64,000 nucleotides of DNA from Isotricha intestinalis. Taxonomy: Eukaryota > Ciliophora > Litostomatea > Vestibuliferida > Isotrichidae. Each line of letters starts with the position of its first letter. The first letter of the stretch is position 1. The stretch lies in NCBI GenBank assembly GCA_023807065.1, contig JAJJLU010003488.1, positions 1 to 64,000 of the forward strand. The letters are read 5' to 3'. The notes beneath the pieces were generated by a model, which had not been told where the DNA came from, did no database searches, and saw only the letters and a program-made list of their open reading frames with translations. Shown piece by piece: positions 1-10,253 of this stretch. The position numbers and the translations under genes are program-made.

Positions 1-61
1 GTAAAAAAATAATAAATAAAATAAATAAGTAAATTTAAATAAAAAATAAACTTTTTTGAAT

Positions 62-1261
62 ATGGATCAAGCACCTACACCTAATACAGAGCTTCCATTT
101 AAAAAACTTACAAAAAATATTAACGTTAAATCAAATAAAGAACATGATTATTTTATTTCAATTGAAACAGGAAATTCATATTCATTAATTTTAAATGCTA
201 AATATCAAGATAAACTTAATTTTCGCTATTATTCTTCAATAAAAAAAATTGAAGATATTAAAAAAAATAAATATTTTTTAATGTTTGAAACTATTGAAGA
301 AATTTTTACAGAATTAAGTAATTTAATTGATAATTCTAAACCTATAATTTTTGAAGAAACGAATAGTATTTTATTAAGTATTCTTCTTCCTTCAACAAAA
401 ATAAAAGAGATAATTTTTGAAATAAAAGAAAAAGAAAAAACTGATAAGGAGAAAATTGAAGAATTATATTTAATTATTTCAAATTTGAAAACACAAATAT
501 TAAATAATAATAATGGAAATGATATACCAAAAGAAATAATTGAATTAAAAAATAAAATAGAGCAACAAAATAATGAAATAAAAGAATTAAAAGAAAAAAT
601 TAATGAAAATGAGAAAAAAAAAGAAAAAGAAATAGAAGAATTGAAAAAATCAATAAAAGAAAATGAAAAGAAAACAGAAATATTAATAGAATATAAAAAT
701 AAAAAAGAAGAAGAAAAAAAAAGTAAAAAGATAATAAATTTAAATAGTAAAATAATAAGAAATAATGAAAAAAAATATAATCAAATATTAAAGAATTGGA
801 TAAACCCAAATAAAAAAATAAAAATAAAATCAGAATTATTATATAGATTATCAGAAAATGGAAATTCATATCAAGCATTTCATGAAAAGTGTGATAATAA
901 AGGACCAACATTAATATTAATTGAAGCAGTTGAAGGATTTATAACAGGAGGTTATACACCATTAAGTTGGGATTCTTATTCACAGTGGAAACAAGATAAA
1001 GATACTTTTCTTTTTTCTTTAACTCTGAATAAAAAATTTATTAAAGAAGATGTTTCTGATTCTATTTTATGCTTAGAATCTTATGGTCCTTGGTTTGATA
1101 ATTTTGGATTTGAATTAAATTCTAGAAAGAAATTTATGAGAGAATGCAAATTCCAAACTGGAAATGCTTTCATAAATGCTAATGATATTATTGTTAATGA
1201 TGGAAATAATAAATTTTTTGAGGTTAAAGAAGTTGAAGTTTTTAAAATTGAATTTTATTAA
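62..1261 (+). CDS. TLDc-domain protein with central coiled coil
   Basis: 399-residue protein. The open frame also contains a TTG at 56, but the first ATG is at 62 and gives the N-terminus MDQAPTPN. Residues about 25-115 form a beta-rich region, 115-240 are a highly charged Lys/Glu coiled coil, and 255-399 match a TLDc domain: LLYRLSENGNSYQAFHEKCD, then GPTLILIEAVEGFITGGYTP, an LxSxGPWFDNFGFEL-like segment and a C-terminal beta strand. In other eukaryotes TLDc proteins (OXR1, TLDC families) bind V-ATPase or act in oxidative-stress protection; TLDc proteins with an N-terminal coil are common in anaerobic protists and their role is not known. The fold call is confident, the function is not. The preceding 61 bases are AT-rich upstream sequence. 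Confidence 0.85.
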   Translation: MDQAPTPNTELPFKKLTKNINVKSNKEHDYFISIETGNSYSLILNAKYQDKLNFRYYSSIKKIEDIKKNKYFLMFETIEEIFTELSNLIDNSKPIIFEETNSILLSILLPSTKIKEIIFEIKEKEKTDKEKIEELYLIISNLKTQILNNNNGNDIPKEIIELKNKIEQQNNEIKELKEKINENEKKKEKEIEELKKSIKENEKKTEILIEYKNKKEEEKKSKKIINLNSKIIRNNEKKYNQILKNWINPNKKIKIKSELLYRLSENGNSYQAFHEKCDNKGPTLILIEAVEGFITGGYTPLSWDSYSQWKQDKDTFLFSLTLNKKFIKEDVSDSILCLESYGPWFDNFGFELNSRKKFMRECKFQTGNAFINANDIIVNDGNNKFFEVKEVEVFKIEFY

Positions 1262-2503
1262 ATTTCTATTATTTTATTTAAATGAATTTATTATTTTTAA
1301 AAACATTATTTTAATTTAGAAAAATAAGTTCTATTAATTATTAAAGACAAGCCATTAAAAATTTAATTTATATGAATTTGATTGAAATAATCAAATTGTG
1401 ATATTAAAAAAAAATTTAAAAATAAAACATCCAATAAATTTAAAATAATAGTTTGATTTTTTTTATATTCTAATCAATTTATTTTCATATTTTCCTCCTT
1501 TAACAAATTTTTTTCAGTATTATTTAAACTTATAATTCCTTATTTTCCATTTTTAAATGTTTTATTATATATTCTTCTAAATCATAAATATTAATTCCTT
1601 TAAAAAATTATTAATTTCATTTGCTTTGATATTTGAATTATTTAAAGTTTCCACAATTGATTCTTTAATACCAAAAAATAAAAATATTTATAAAAAAGTA
1701 ATTTTTTAAAAATCAAACAATAATAATAAATAGTTATTTTTTATATCAATAATATGTCATCCTCAAACAAGATGAAGATTTTGATTGAATAATAAAGATT
1801 AAGAAAAGTTATTCCTTAAATTTCCTCTAGATTCATGATTAACTATTAAAAAAAGAAATTAAAATTAAAAAAACATCTTATGACAATGCAAATTTTATAA
1901 AAAACAGTAAATACAATATTAAAAGAAGATATTTTTAAACTTTTATGGAGTAAAAGAAAATTATAAAATTGTTCCAAATATATTTGAAAATTAAGATTAA
2001 CTTGAAATTATTTAGATATAAATATTTCACTTATTTATTTTTTGAATTTGAACAACATTCTTATAAAAAATGTTATTTTATTCTTATCTAAATAAGACCA
2101 AATTATATAACTTTTAAATTCTCAAATTTACAAATACATCATTTCTTTAAAAAAAGTAAATTTAATATTTTCTCTGGATTTAAATGATAAAATAATAATA
2201 TAATAATACAAAATAATATGTATGAATAAAGAAATGATAATTTATACAATTTATTCTTAAAATACCTTTGAAGTTATTTAATTATTTTAAATAACAATTG
2301 TTTTTTTATTAAATGATTATTCCAATATATTTATTATTATTAATCTTATTTATTGATGAAATAATAATTATGTGAAAAATAATTTTGAAAGTTATTTTCT
2401 AAAAATTTTAACTTCAAAGAAATATTTGTTTAAAAAAAATTAATCTTTCTTTTATTAAATTAAGATTTGTTTGAAAAAAGTAATTAAATATAAGAATTTA
2501 TTG
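1262..2503. other. Long intergenic stretch with a possible decayed gene remnant
   Basis: 1.24 kb without an intact gene. On the minus strand near 1500-1690 a coding-like stretch can be read only by switching frame: one frame gives FFGIKESIVETLNNSNIKAN and another continues GINIYDLEEYIIKHLKMENK before stops. The family is not recognised. The rest is AT-rich sequence with scattered stops on both strands. I saw no RNA gene and no exon array like that at 25.5-27.2 kb. Confidence 0.35.
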
Positions 2504-3412
2504 TTAAAATGTCCATATTTTTATTTTTCCATTTCTTCCATATGATATTAAATCTCCATTTTTTAATTCATTAATACCATAAATACATCCATTATGATTA
2601 TATAAAATAGTTTGAATATTATCATAATTATCACTTTTATAAATATTAATAATATTATATCCACCAATAACAAATATACCCTTATTATTAATAATACAAA
2701 TTGAATAACAAGAAACTGTCTCAATTTCTTTTATTATTTTTTTTTCTGAAATTGATATAATTTTTGAAGGTCCATTTTCATTTCCAATAATAATTCTATC
2801 TTTATCAATTCTTTTTAATGAATTCCACCAACAACAAATTAATTCTTTCATATATATTAAACATTCATAATTATTTATATTCCAAAATTTTGTTCCATCA
2901 TAACCAGAAGATATTAAAATATTTTTATCTTTTAATAATAAAATAGATTTAATTGAATCTGAATGAGTTAATATTACATTGTTTTGATATTCATTTTTAT
3001 TTATTTCTTCCCATATTTTTATTGTTTTATCTTTTGAACAAGAAATTAAATGATTATTTAAATCATAAATTACTGTATATATACCATTTTCTTTATGAGC
3101 ATTATTTATTATTTTATTTAATATATATTTATTTTTATGTTCCTTATCATTTATTTTTATCCATGTTTTAATAGTATTATCTCTTGAACAAGTAACAAAA
3201 TTATTTTCATCTTTAATATTAACATAATTTATTCCTTTATCATGAGCCTCTTTGATGGTTTGAATTATTTTATATTCAATATCATAAATTTGGATAATAT
3301 TGTTACTTGATACTAAAACAAAATTTCCTGAAGGAAAATTTGATATACATGTAATTGAATTGGTATAAGTATTTATTGTTTTTTTTTGCTTTAAATGTAA
3401 ATTATTAAACAT
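2504..3412 (-). CDS. WD40-repeat protein (paralogue 1 of 3)
   Basis: 302 residues made almost entirely of WD40-type blades of about 40 residues. Recurrent units show FPSGNFVLVSSNNIIQIYDI, DNTIKTWI, DLNNHLISCSKDKTIKIWEE, ISSGYDGTKFWNI and a final NGKIKIWTF; the strand-ending IKIW/IKTW pattern defines roughly seven blades, enough for one closed propeller. There is no signal peptide or membrane segment, so a cytosolic scaffold is likely. Closely related genes lie next to it (3607-4500, same strand) and at 42626-43534, sharing length, the opening 'FPSGN' blade and the AHxxxI inter-blade motif. No partner can be inferred. Confidence 0.9.
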   Translation of the reverse strand: MFNNLHLKQKKTINTYTNSITCISNFPSGNFVLVSSNNIIQIYDIEYKIIQTIKEAHDKGINYVNIKDENNFVTCSRDNTIKTWIKINDKEHKNKYILNKIINNAHKENGIYTVIYDLNNHLISCSKDKTIKIWEEINKNEYQNNVILTHSDSIKSILLLKDKNILISSGYDGTKFWNINNYECLIYMKELICCWWNSLKRIDKDRIIIGNENGPSKIISISEKKIIKEIETVSCYSICIINNKGIFVIGGYNIINIYKSDNYDNIQTILYNHNGCIYGINELKNGDLISYGRNGKIKIWTF

Positions 3413-3606
3413 TTTTAATAATAATTTTTTAAATAATCAAAGATTATAATTATTTTTTTGTTAATAATTAACACACATATATAACTTGATTGATTTATTT
3501 TTTAACATTTGTTAAAATCTTTCTTTGTTTATTCAAAAAAAATAATGTTGATAATAAAAAATATTAATCTTGAATAAAATATTTTAATTTATACCATTTA
3601 TTGTTT

Positions 3607-4500
3607 TTAAAACGACCAAATATTTATAATTCCAATGTCACCATAAGAAATAATTAAAGAATTTTTTAATTGAATTAAACCATCTATATAACCATTATGA
3701 GCATTTTTTATTGTTTGAATTAATTCAAAATTATTACTATTGTAAATTTTTATATCATTAAAACCTCCAATTAAAAATAATTGTTCATTTTCAATAACAC
3801 AGATTCCATAACATATAAAATCATTTTTAATATTATAAATAATTTTTTTTTCTTTTATTGATATTATTCTAATTAAAAAGTCAAATTCACCTCCAATAAT
3901 AATTGTGTCATCGTTAATTTTTTGTAATGCATTTTTATTTAAACATTTAGATTCCCTATTATAATAAATTAATTCAAAATTATTTAAATTCCAAAATTTT
4001 GTTCCTTCAAATCCAGATGAAACTAAAATATTTTTATTTTCAATAATTATTATGGAAAATATATCTCTTTTATTAACTAGTGTTATTAAATTTTGATATT
4101 TATTATTATTTTTTAATTCCCAAATTTTAATTGTTTTATCTCTTGAGCATGATATTAAATTTCCATTTAAATTATAAATTACTTTAATTATATAATCATT
4201 ATGAGCATTTTTAATAATTATATTTAAAACATAATATTCTTTATTTTTATTCCAAATTTTTATACTTTTATCATATGAACATGTAATAAAGGTATTCTCA
4301 TTTATTATTTCTATATACATAATTCGATCATAATGTGCATTATTAATTATTTGAATAATATTAAAATTTATATCAAATATCTTAATTGATAAATCTGTTG
4401 ATGCTGAAATTATATTACCAGAAGGAAAATATTTTAAAGAATTAATCAATTTATCATGTATTTGAATTGAATTGATTTGTTTTAATTTATATTGAGACAT
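3607..4500 (-). CDS. WD40-repeat protein (paralogue 2 of 3)
   Basis: 297 residues with the same seven-blade organisation as its neighbour: FPSGNIISASTDLSIKIFDI, CSYDKSIKIWNK, CSRDKTIKIWELK, SSGFEGTKFWNL and a terminal GDIGIINIWSF. The two genes are on the same strand, 194 bases apart, and look like a tandem duplication that has diverged. Blades 5-6 lack the full WD signature but keep the INN/GGF spacing. Cytosolic scaffold by fold; pathway unknown. Confidence 0.9.
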   Translation of the reverse strand: MSQYKLKQINSIQIHDKLINSLKYFPSGNIISASTDLSIKIFDINFNIIQIINNAHYDRIMYIEIINENTFITCSYDKSIKIWNKNKEYYVLNIIIKNAHNDYIIKVIYNLNGNLISCSRDKTIKIWELKNNNKYQNLITLVNKRDIFSIIIIENKNILVSSGFEGTKFWNLNNFELIYYNRESKCLNKNALQKINDDTIIIGGEFDFLIRIISIKEKKIIYNIKNDFICYGICVIENEQLFLIGGFNDIKIYNSNNFELIQTIKNAHNGYIDGLIQLKNSLIISYGDIGIINIWSF

Positions 4501-4760
4501 TTAAATTTTTATATAAAGATAAATAATATATTTATCAGATGTAAAATATCTATAAATTATTTTTCTTAAAATTTGGTTTTAATATATAAAAAGATTAATT
4601 AATAATCAAAAAAGAATAATAACAAATCTTGATAAAAAGATTTTTTATAATAAAATGTAAATAAATATTTAATTATATTAAAATTAATCAAATTTTTTAA
4701 AAATATAATAGCACAAAATTATAATAAATAATGATAGAATAAATTATAATATTTTAAAAA

Positions 4761-6167
4761 ATGGGGAATTGTAATTCTATCATAGATTATGATTTAATCT
4801 CTCAAGGACAAAATTCAATTTTTCAAATAGATTCAAATAATGAATTAGGATTTTTTTGCTTAATTGAAGAAAAGTTTAAAACATTAATAACAAATTTTGA
4901 TGTTTCTCAAAATATTAATAATTTAATTAATGTAAAAATAAATTTATGCAATAAACAAAAAAAAAATATTGAAATTAATGAATTAAGGTTTATTTGTTAT
5001 GACCAAAATCTAAATTATACGTGTATTGAAATTTTTGAAGAAGATGATATAAATAATTTTTTTAAAGTTGATTTCAATTATAAAATTTTAGAAGATAAAA
5101 AAATTTTTTTATTTCAAAGATTTAAAAGATTAATTGTAAAAGAAAACAAATTTAAATTAGTAAATGATGAAATATTAATATCTAAACCTTGCAATAATTT
5201 TCTACCTCCTATTTTAAATGAAAAAAATAAGGAATTAATTGGAATTTTTCAAAATAACAAAGGAATTTTAATTAAAAAAATTGTGGATGATATTTTAGAA
5301 AAGAAAAAAAATAAATATTTAAATTATATTGTTTGTGAATATGAAATTCAAAAAGAAAAATTAAATGAAGAAATACAAATAATAAATTTTGATGAAGATA
5401 ATAAAAAAGAAATAGAAGAAAAATGTATAATATTTATAAATAAAAAAAAAACAAAATTATTTTCTTTTAAACATAAATTGGATAAAGAAGGAAAAAATGA
5501 AATAATAATTTTGTTTAAAAAAAATTTAATAAATATGAAAAAATTATTTTCTGAATGTATTTATTTACATAGTATAAATTTTGAATATTTTAAATCGAAT
5601 GATATAATAAATATGAGTGAATTATTTTATAAATGTAATTCTATAAAAAAAATAGATTTTTCAAATTTTAATACAAAAAAAGTAAAAGATATGAGTTGGA
5701 TGTTTTATGAATGTAAAAATTTAAAAGAAATAAATTTATCAAAGTTTAACACAGAAAATATTTCTGATATAAGTTTTATGTTTCAAGGATGCGAAAATTT
5801 AGAAAATATAGATTTATCTAATTTTATAACTAAAAATCTTGTAGAAATGAAAAGTTTATTCTATAATTGTAGAAATTTAAAAAATGTTAATTTATCTTCT
5901 TTTAATACTGAAAATGTTGAAGATATAAGTTGTATGTTTTCTAATTGTATTTCTTTAGTTAATTTAGATTTAAATCATTTTAGAACACATAATGTGAAAA
6001 AAATTAATTGGATGTTTTATAAATGTTTAAAATTACAAAATTTAAATATTAAATATTTTAATTTAGAAAAAATCGAAGAAGATTATAAAGAAATTTTTTA
6101 TGGATTAAATGAAAAATGTAAAATTAATTGTGATAATTCAAACATTAAAAATATGTTAAGAGATTAA
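4761..6167 (+). CDS. Inactive trypsin-like domain fused to BspA/DUF285 repeats; predicted N-myristoylated
   Basis: 468 residues. The N-terminus MGNCNS fits an N-myristoylation signal (Gly2, Ser6) with an adjacent Cys4 that could be palmitoylated, so attachment to the inner face of a membrane is likely. Residues about 15-180 resemble a trypsin-like beta-barrel: LITNFDV at 42-48 sits where LITNxHV carries the catalytic His, and PCNNFLPPIL at 143-152 sits where a GxSGxP nucleophile loop is expected. Neither His nor Ser is present, so it should be proteolytically dead. Residues about 255-440 are about seven BspA-like/DUF285 repeats of 23-24 residues (MSWMFYECKNLKEINLSKFN and variants). That repeat type occurs in bacterial surface proteins and in anaerobic protists. 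The trypsin-fold assignment is inference; the repeats are certain. Confidence 0.8.
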   Translation: MGNCNSIIDYDLISQGQNSIFQIDSNNELGFFCLIEEKFKTLITNFDVSQNINNLINVKINLCNKQKKNIEINELRFICYDQNLNYTCIEIFEEDDINNFFKVDFNYKILEDKKIFLFQRFKRLIVKENKFKLVNDEILISKPCNNFLPPILNEKNKELIGIFQNNKGILIKKIVDDILEKKKNKYLNYIVCEYEIQKEKLNEEIQIINFDEDNKKEIEEKCIIFINKKKTKLFSFKHKLDKEGKNEIIILFKKNLINMKKLFSECIYLHSINFEYFKSNDIINMSELFYKCNSIKKIDFSNFNTKKVKDMSWMFYECKNLKEINLSKFNTENISDISFMFQGCENLENIDLSNFITKNLVEMKSLFYNCRNLKNVNLSSFNTENVEDISCMFSNCISLVNLDLNHFRTHNVKKINWMFYKCLKLQNLNIKYFNLEKIEEDYKEIFYGLNEKCKINCDNSNIKNMLRD

Positions 6168-6573
6168 TTTTTATATTTTTAACCAAAACAATGTAAAATA
6201 ATATAATTTAATTATTAATCTAATTATTATATTTAAAATAATTTGTTTAAATTTTATAATTTATTTTATTACAAACCAATTTTTATTATTGTGTTATTTT
6301 TTATTTATAAAATCGATTAATCAACAAGTTAGAATTTTTCCATATATTGAAAAAGAAAAAATAATTTTTTAAAATAATAAATAATCAACTTTAAGATTGG
6401 AATAAATAGGAATATAAAAATAAAAAGAAAAAAAAAATTGTTTTTTGGAAACTTATAAATCTAAAATTTTGATAATTATTTAATGTTATTTCTTATATAT
6501 TGAGTCAATATATATTTTAATTTAGATTTTATTTTTAAAAATTGTTGAAGAATGATTTAATATTTTTTTATTA
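6168..6573. other. Intergenic stretch, nothing recognised
   Basis: About 400 bases of AT-rich sequence between the DUF285 gene and the 3' end of the decayed RBR ligase. I see no open frame of note, no RNA gene and no repeat. Confidence 0.6.
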
Positions 6574-8150
6574 TTATTTTTGATAATTAATTTTCAATCC
6601 AAGAGGAATAGAAAAATTATAAAAAATATTATCCCACCAACATTGCTCAAAAAAATAACTCCAATTTAATATTAAAGGAATAGACAAAATAATCATAACA
6701 GAAATATTAAAAAAGAAATAAAACAAAAATTGAAAAACAATATAACTCCATATTCAAAAATTATCTAATTTTCGATTAATATAAACTTTTTTATTATTTC
6801 TTGAATATAAATCACTAAAAGCAGGATCTTGAATATTTTTATTATGAATTAAAAACCCATATTATAAAATAGAAGTTGTAAAAAACATAAAAATCCAAAA
6901 AATATATTCACAAAGAGAGTATTCTTTATAAGCAATATAAAAACTAACACATTTTTTTTTTCTTTTATTATTAGGATGCATTAAATCACCAATAAATTCT
7001 GCAGTGTAAATAGTATTAATATAATTATTATTATTGTTATCAATATATATATTATCAATAATATTATTATTATTTAATAAATTATTTTTAATATCTTCTT
7101 CATTTTTAGGTTTAAAAAATTGTAATCCATTACATTTACATTTTAAATAATGACTTTCAGTAAATTTTTAAGAACATATCCAACACCATTGATATTTACA
7201 TTCAATACATGTCATATGATTACATCCTTCATTTTTTTCAGTCCATATTTTACAATTAGGACATTGCTTTATTATTTTTCCATTTTCCATATTTGAAATT
7301 CCTTTTCTAATTCTAATTCACAATCACTTATTCCATGTCAATTTCTTAAACAATTAAAATAAAATTTATGTCCTATTTTACATTTTACTTCTTTTTCATT
7401 TTCGTTCTTTATTATTGGATATTCTTCACATTCTAAAATAGGACAAAATTTTATTTGGATCATTTATTATTTCTAATCTTAATTTATTATATTTTTGAAT
7501 AAGATTTTTATCATCTTTTATTATTTCAATAATAAAATTTTCTGTTAAATTTTGTTTACATTCATAATTAGGAAAATTAATTTTTGAAACATTTCCATTT
7601 TCAATTTTATCTTGAATATAATGAAACCAACATGTAAAACAATAATAATGATTACATTCTTTATTTATTATTTTATTCCTTTATTTTATTGAGTCATTAA
7701 ATTCTTCTGCACAAATTAAACATTCTTTTTCCATAGATTTACTTTTTCAAATTGCAGTGATAAATATATTTTATTTAAATCTTCTTTTTCTTCTTTTATA
7801 TTTATTTCTTCACTTTTTAATAGAGTGTAATTTATATGATATTTTTCTTCTTCATTACATAAATAACATTTATTATTTTTTTTTCCATTTAGAAAATTAT
7901 ATGAATATATTCCTTGTTGTAATAATTGAGGTTTTAAAAATGCATAAATTTTTCTTATGAATATTGAAGGAAAATCCCATTTATTCTAATATATTTATTT
8001 CTTCATTATTTAAAATATTCAACGTATCTCTCGAACTGAATGAATCATTTTCATTAAGAAAATTATTTAATAAATTTTCCTGTGTTTGTATATTTATAAT
8101 TTTTTTACATTTTTTATGGTCAAAAAAAGATCTTTCAATTATTAATATTT
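6574..8150 (-). pseudogene. Decayed RBR-type E3 ubiquitin ligase (RING1-IBR-RING2 plus membrane segments)
   Basis: Read on the minus strand, three frames together spell an RBR ligase. An N-terminal part (IERSFFDHKKC; NKWDFPSIFIRKIYAFLK; CYLCNEEEKYHINYTLL) leads to RING1 (MEKECLICAEEF ... KECNHYYCFTCW), an IBR region (FCPILECEEYP ... KCKIGHKFYFNCLRN) and RING2 (QCPNCKIW ... [17 protein letters not shown]), which includes the Cys that would form the ubiquitin thioester. After this come two hydrophobic segments and a stop at 6574-6576. Lesions: frame changes near 7975, 7740, 7450 and 7290; TAA at 7681-7683 and 7168-7170; TGA at 7338-7340 exactly where the IBR Trp is expected; further stops near 6853 and 6755. 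The 5' end is uncertain. It is broken in too many places to be sequencing error alone. Confidence 0.85.
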
Positions 8151-8177
8151 TTTATTTATTGTTTTAATCTTAAATAA

Positions 8178-9752
8178 ATGGAAAATAATGATTTGAAGGA
8201 AGGTTTATTTAAAGAAGATTTATCTTCTATTCTTATTAAGCATTTTAAGAGGAAACAAGAAATTTATACAAATGAAATAAAATTATTTGAAAACTATATT
8301 GAAATATCAATGAATTATATAAATCAATTAAAAAAAAAGTTTGGTAAAGAATATAAGCCTAAAACAAATCATTATATAGATATAATATATTCATTAACAA
8401 TAGAAATGGTTCAAAATCAAATTCAATTATTTCAAAAAAATTTTGAAAATTTGAATAACTCTCTTAAAAAGGAAAATGACCTTTTTTCAAGATTATCAGA
8501 AATAAATTTTAACGAATTAAAAACATCAGAAAACTTATTTAATAAAGGATTTAAAGAATTAGAAAAATTAAAATTAAATTATGAAACAACTTTAAAAAAC
8601 ACAGAAGAATTTCTTATAAAGTATTATATAAAAAAAAACAAAGAAAATAATATAGAAATAGAAAGAGTAAGAGAAAAAGAACCTTTTGATAATGAATATA
8701 AGAAATTAATATTTGATGGAAAAAATAATGAAAAATTATATAAAGCAAAAATAAAAGAAACTAAAGAATTACAAATAGAATTTGAGAAATCGAAAAATAA
8801 ATGTTTAAATATTTTAAATGAAATAAATGAAAATATAAATGAAAATCTAATTAAAAATTTTAAAGAATTTTTAGAATTTCTAAAAAATTTCCATCGTGTA
8901 AAAACAATTTTTTTTCTTAAATTTGAACTAGAATATAAAAAATTAACAAAATCAATTCCCATAGAAATTGAAATATCAAATATAGAAAAAAAAGAAATAA
9001 ATTTTGAACCTTATAAAATGGAAATTTTTAAAAAAGAAAATAAAAAATTTGAAAATGAAATTGAAGAAATTTCTCTAAACAATATTCTTAAAATATCATC
9101 AAAAATTAAAAATCATTTTCATGATATTCAAACTAATGAAAGAAATGAAAAAGAAAAATTTATAATAAATATTATAGATAATTATATATTTAAAAACCAA
9201 GAAATTTCAAATACAATTTTTGAAGATTTAACTTTAAAATTAAAAGAAAGTAATTATAAAATAATTTTTTTAAAATATTTAAATCAAAAAAGAATCTCTC
9301 CTATTTTAAATTATTATGGTTTTACTCAATTAGGAAAAATATTTAAATTAATTATTGAAAATTCTAAATATGATTATCAAATAATGTATTATATAATAGT
9401 TTTATCTGTCACTTTTTATTTTGAAAATGATAAAAAAAAATATTTAATAAGATATATTGATAATTTGATGATTTTTAAAGAAATAAAATTTTGGTTTATT
9501 TTTTCCAATGATTATATAAAAGAACACATACGAAAGATAGATAAAAAAGATTCTGAATTTGAGAATTATATAATTGTCTTAGTTGAATATTTTGATAAAG
9601 AAATAATAGAGAAAATTATTTTTTATTTTAGTAAAATTTATCAATTATCAAATTCAGAAAAAATAGAAATGATACTTCAAAAAGCACATAATCAATATAT
9701 TAAATTTGATGAAAATGAATTGTTAAATGATTTTGAATTGATAAAAAGTTAA
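8178..9752 (+). CDS. BAR-like coiled-coil protein with C-terminal SBF2-like helical domain
   Basis: 524 residues. Residues about 5-270 are long amphipathic helices with the spacing of a BAR/F-BAR-type dimer (FKRKQEIYTNEIKLFENYIE, then long Lys/Glu helices), which would bind curved membrane. Residues about 330-515 are a separate helical domain: FLKYLNQKRISPILNYYGFT, an IVLSVTFYFENDKKKYLIRY segment and a KFWFIFSNDYIKE segment. This resembles the helical module that follows BAR-like regions in SBF2/myotubularin-related and similar trafficking proteins. There is no membrane segment. A role in endocytic or vesicle traffic is inference from the fold. The ATG at 8178 follows directly on the decayed RBR gene, which is divergent. 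Confidence 0.6.
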   Translation: MENNDLKEGLFKEDLSSILIKHFKRKQEIYTNEIKLFENYIEISMNYINQLKKKFGKEYKPKTNHYIDIIYSLTIEMVQNQIQLFQKNFENLNNSLKKENDLFSRLSEINFNELKTSENLFNKGFKELEKLKLNYETTLKNTEEFLIKYYIKKNKENNIEIERVREKEPFDNEYKKLIFDGKNNEKLYKAKIKETKELQIEFEKSKNKCLNILNEINENINENLIKNFKEFLEFLKNFHRVKTIFFLKFELEYKKLTKSIPIEIEISNIEKKEINFEPYKMEIFKKENKKFENEIEEISLNNILKISSKIKNHFHDIQTNERNEKEKFIINIIDNYIFKNQEISNTIFEDLTLKLKESNYKIIFLKYLNQKRISPILNYYGFTQLGKIFKLIIENSKYDYQIMYYIIVLSVTFYFENDKKKYLIRYIDNLMIFKEIKFWFIFSNDYIKEHIRKIDKKDSEFENYIIVLVEYFDKEIIEKIIFYFSKIYQLSNSEKIEMILQKAHNQYIKFDENELLNDFELIKS

Positions 9753-10253
9753 ATAATAATAATTTATGAATATAATTTTATAGATTAAAATCTATATTTT
9801 CAAAAAAAAATTAAATTATTATTATTCTAAACAATATTCAAAAGAATAATTTAAATAATAATTCTCTAATGTTATTAAGTTAATTTAATAATTTTTAAAA
9901 AATAAAGTGTTAAATTTTGAATTAAATACAAACGATAAGATGTTGATTATTCATTCATTGATATTTATTTTGTTTATGAATAGTTTTAATATAATAGTAT
10001 AATTTTAATATTAATTATGGATATTTACATATATAATGAATTTGAACTTTAATCATATTAAAACTTTGGTATTTATAAATTTATCTCTTTTTATTTGAAT
10101 CAATTGTTATAATTTTTAATTTTTTTCTTTTTTCATTAAATTTATTAATATTTATATTTATAGAATTATCATTATTATCTTTTAGAAATATTAAGAAAAA
10201 TTCATTTATAGATTCTTTTAAATTTTAAAGAATTTTTCCATTAATATAATTAT
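9753..10253. other. Intergenic stretch with a small coding-like remnant
   Basis: 500 bases. On the minus strand, immediately 3' of the coiled-coil gene at 10254-12125, the segment 10095-10240 reads ESINEFFLIFLKDNNDNSIN and KFNEKRKKLKIITIDSNKKR in one frame, with an in-frame TAA just upstream. It may be a lost C-terminal piece of that gene or an old duplicate. The remainder holds nothing I recognise. Confidence 0.35.

Noticed and set aside
1..60. Telomere at the left end
   Set aside because: The first bases are A/T-rich without any short G-rich or C-rich tandem repeat.
56..61. TTG start for the first gene
   Set aside because: An ATG follows two codons later and nuclear genes start at ATG.
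7757..8167. Two plus-strand open frames of 67 codons
   Set aside because: Both are antisense to the N-terminal part of the decayed RBR ligase; Phe/Leu/Ile-rich composition is typical of the reverse complement of Lys/Glu/Asn-rich coding sequence.
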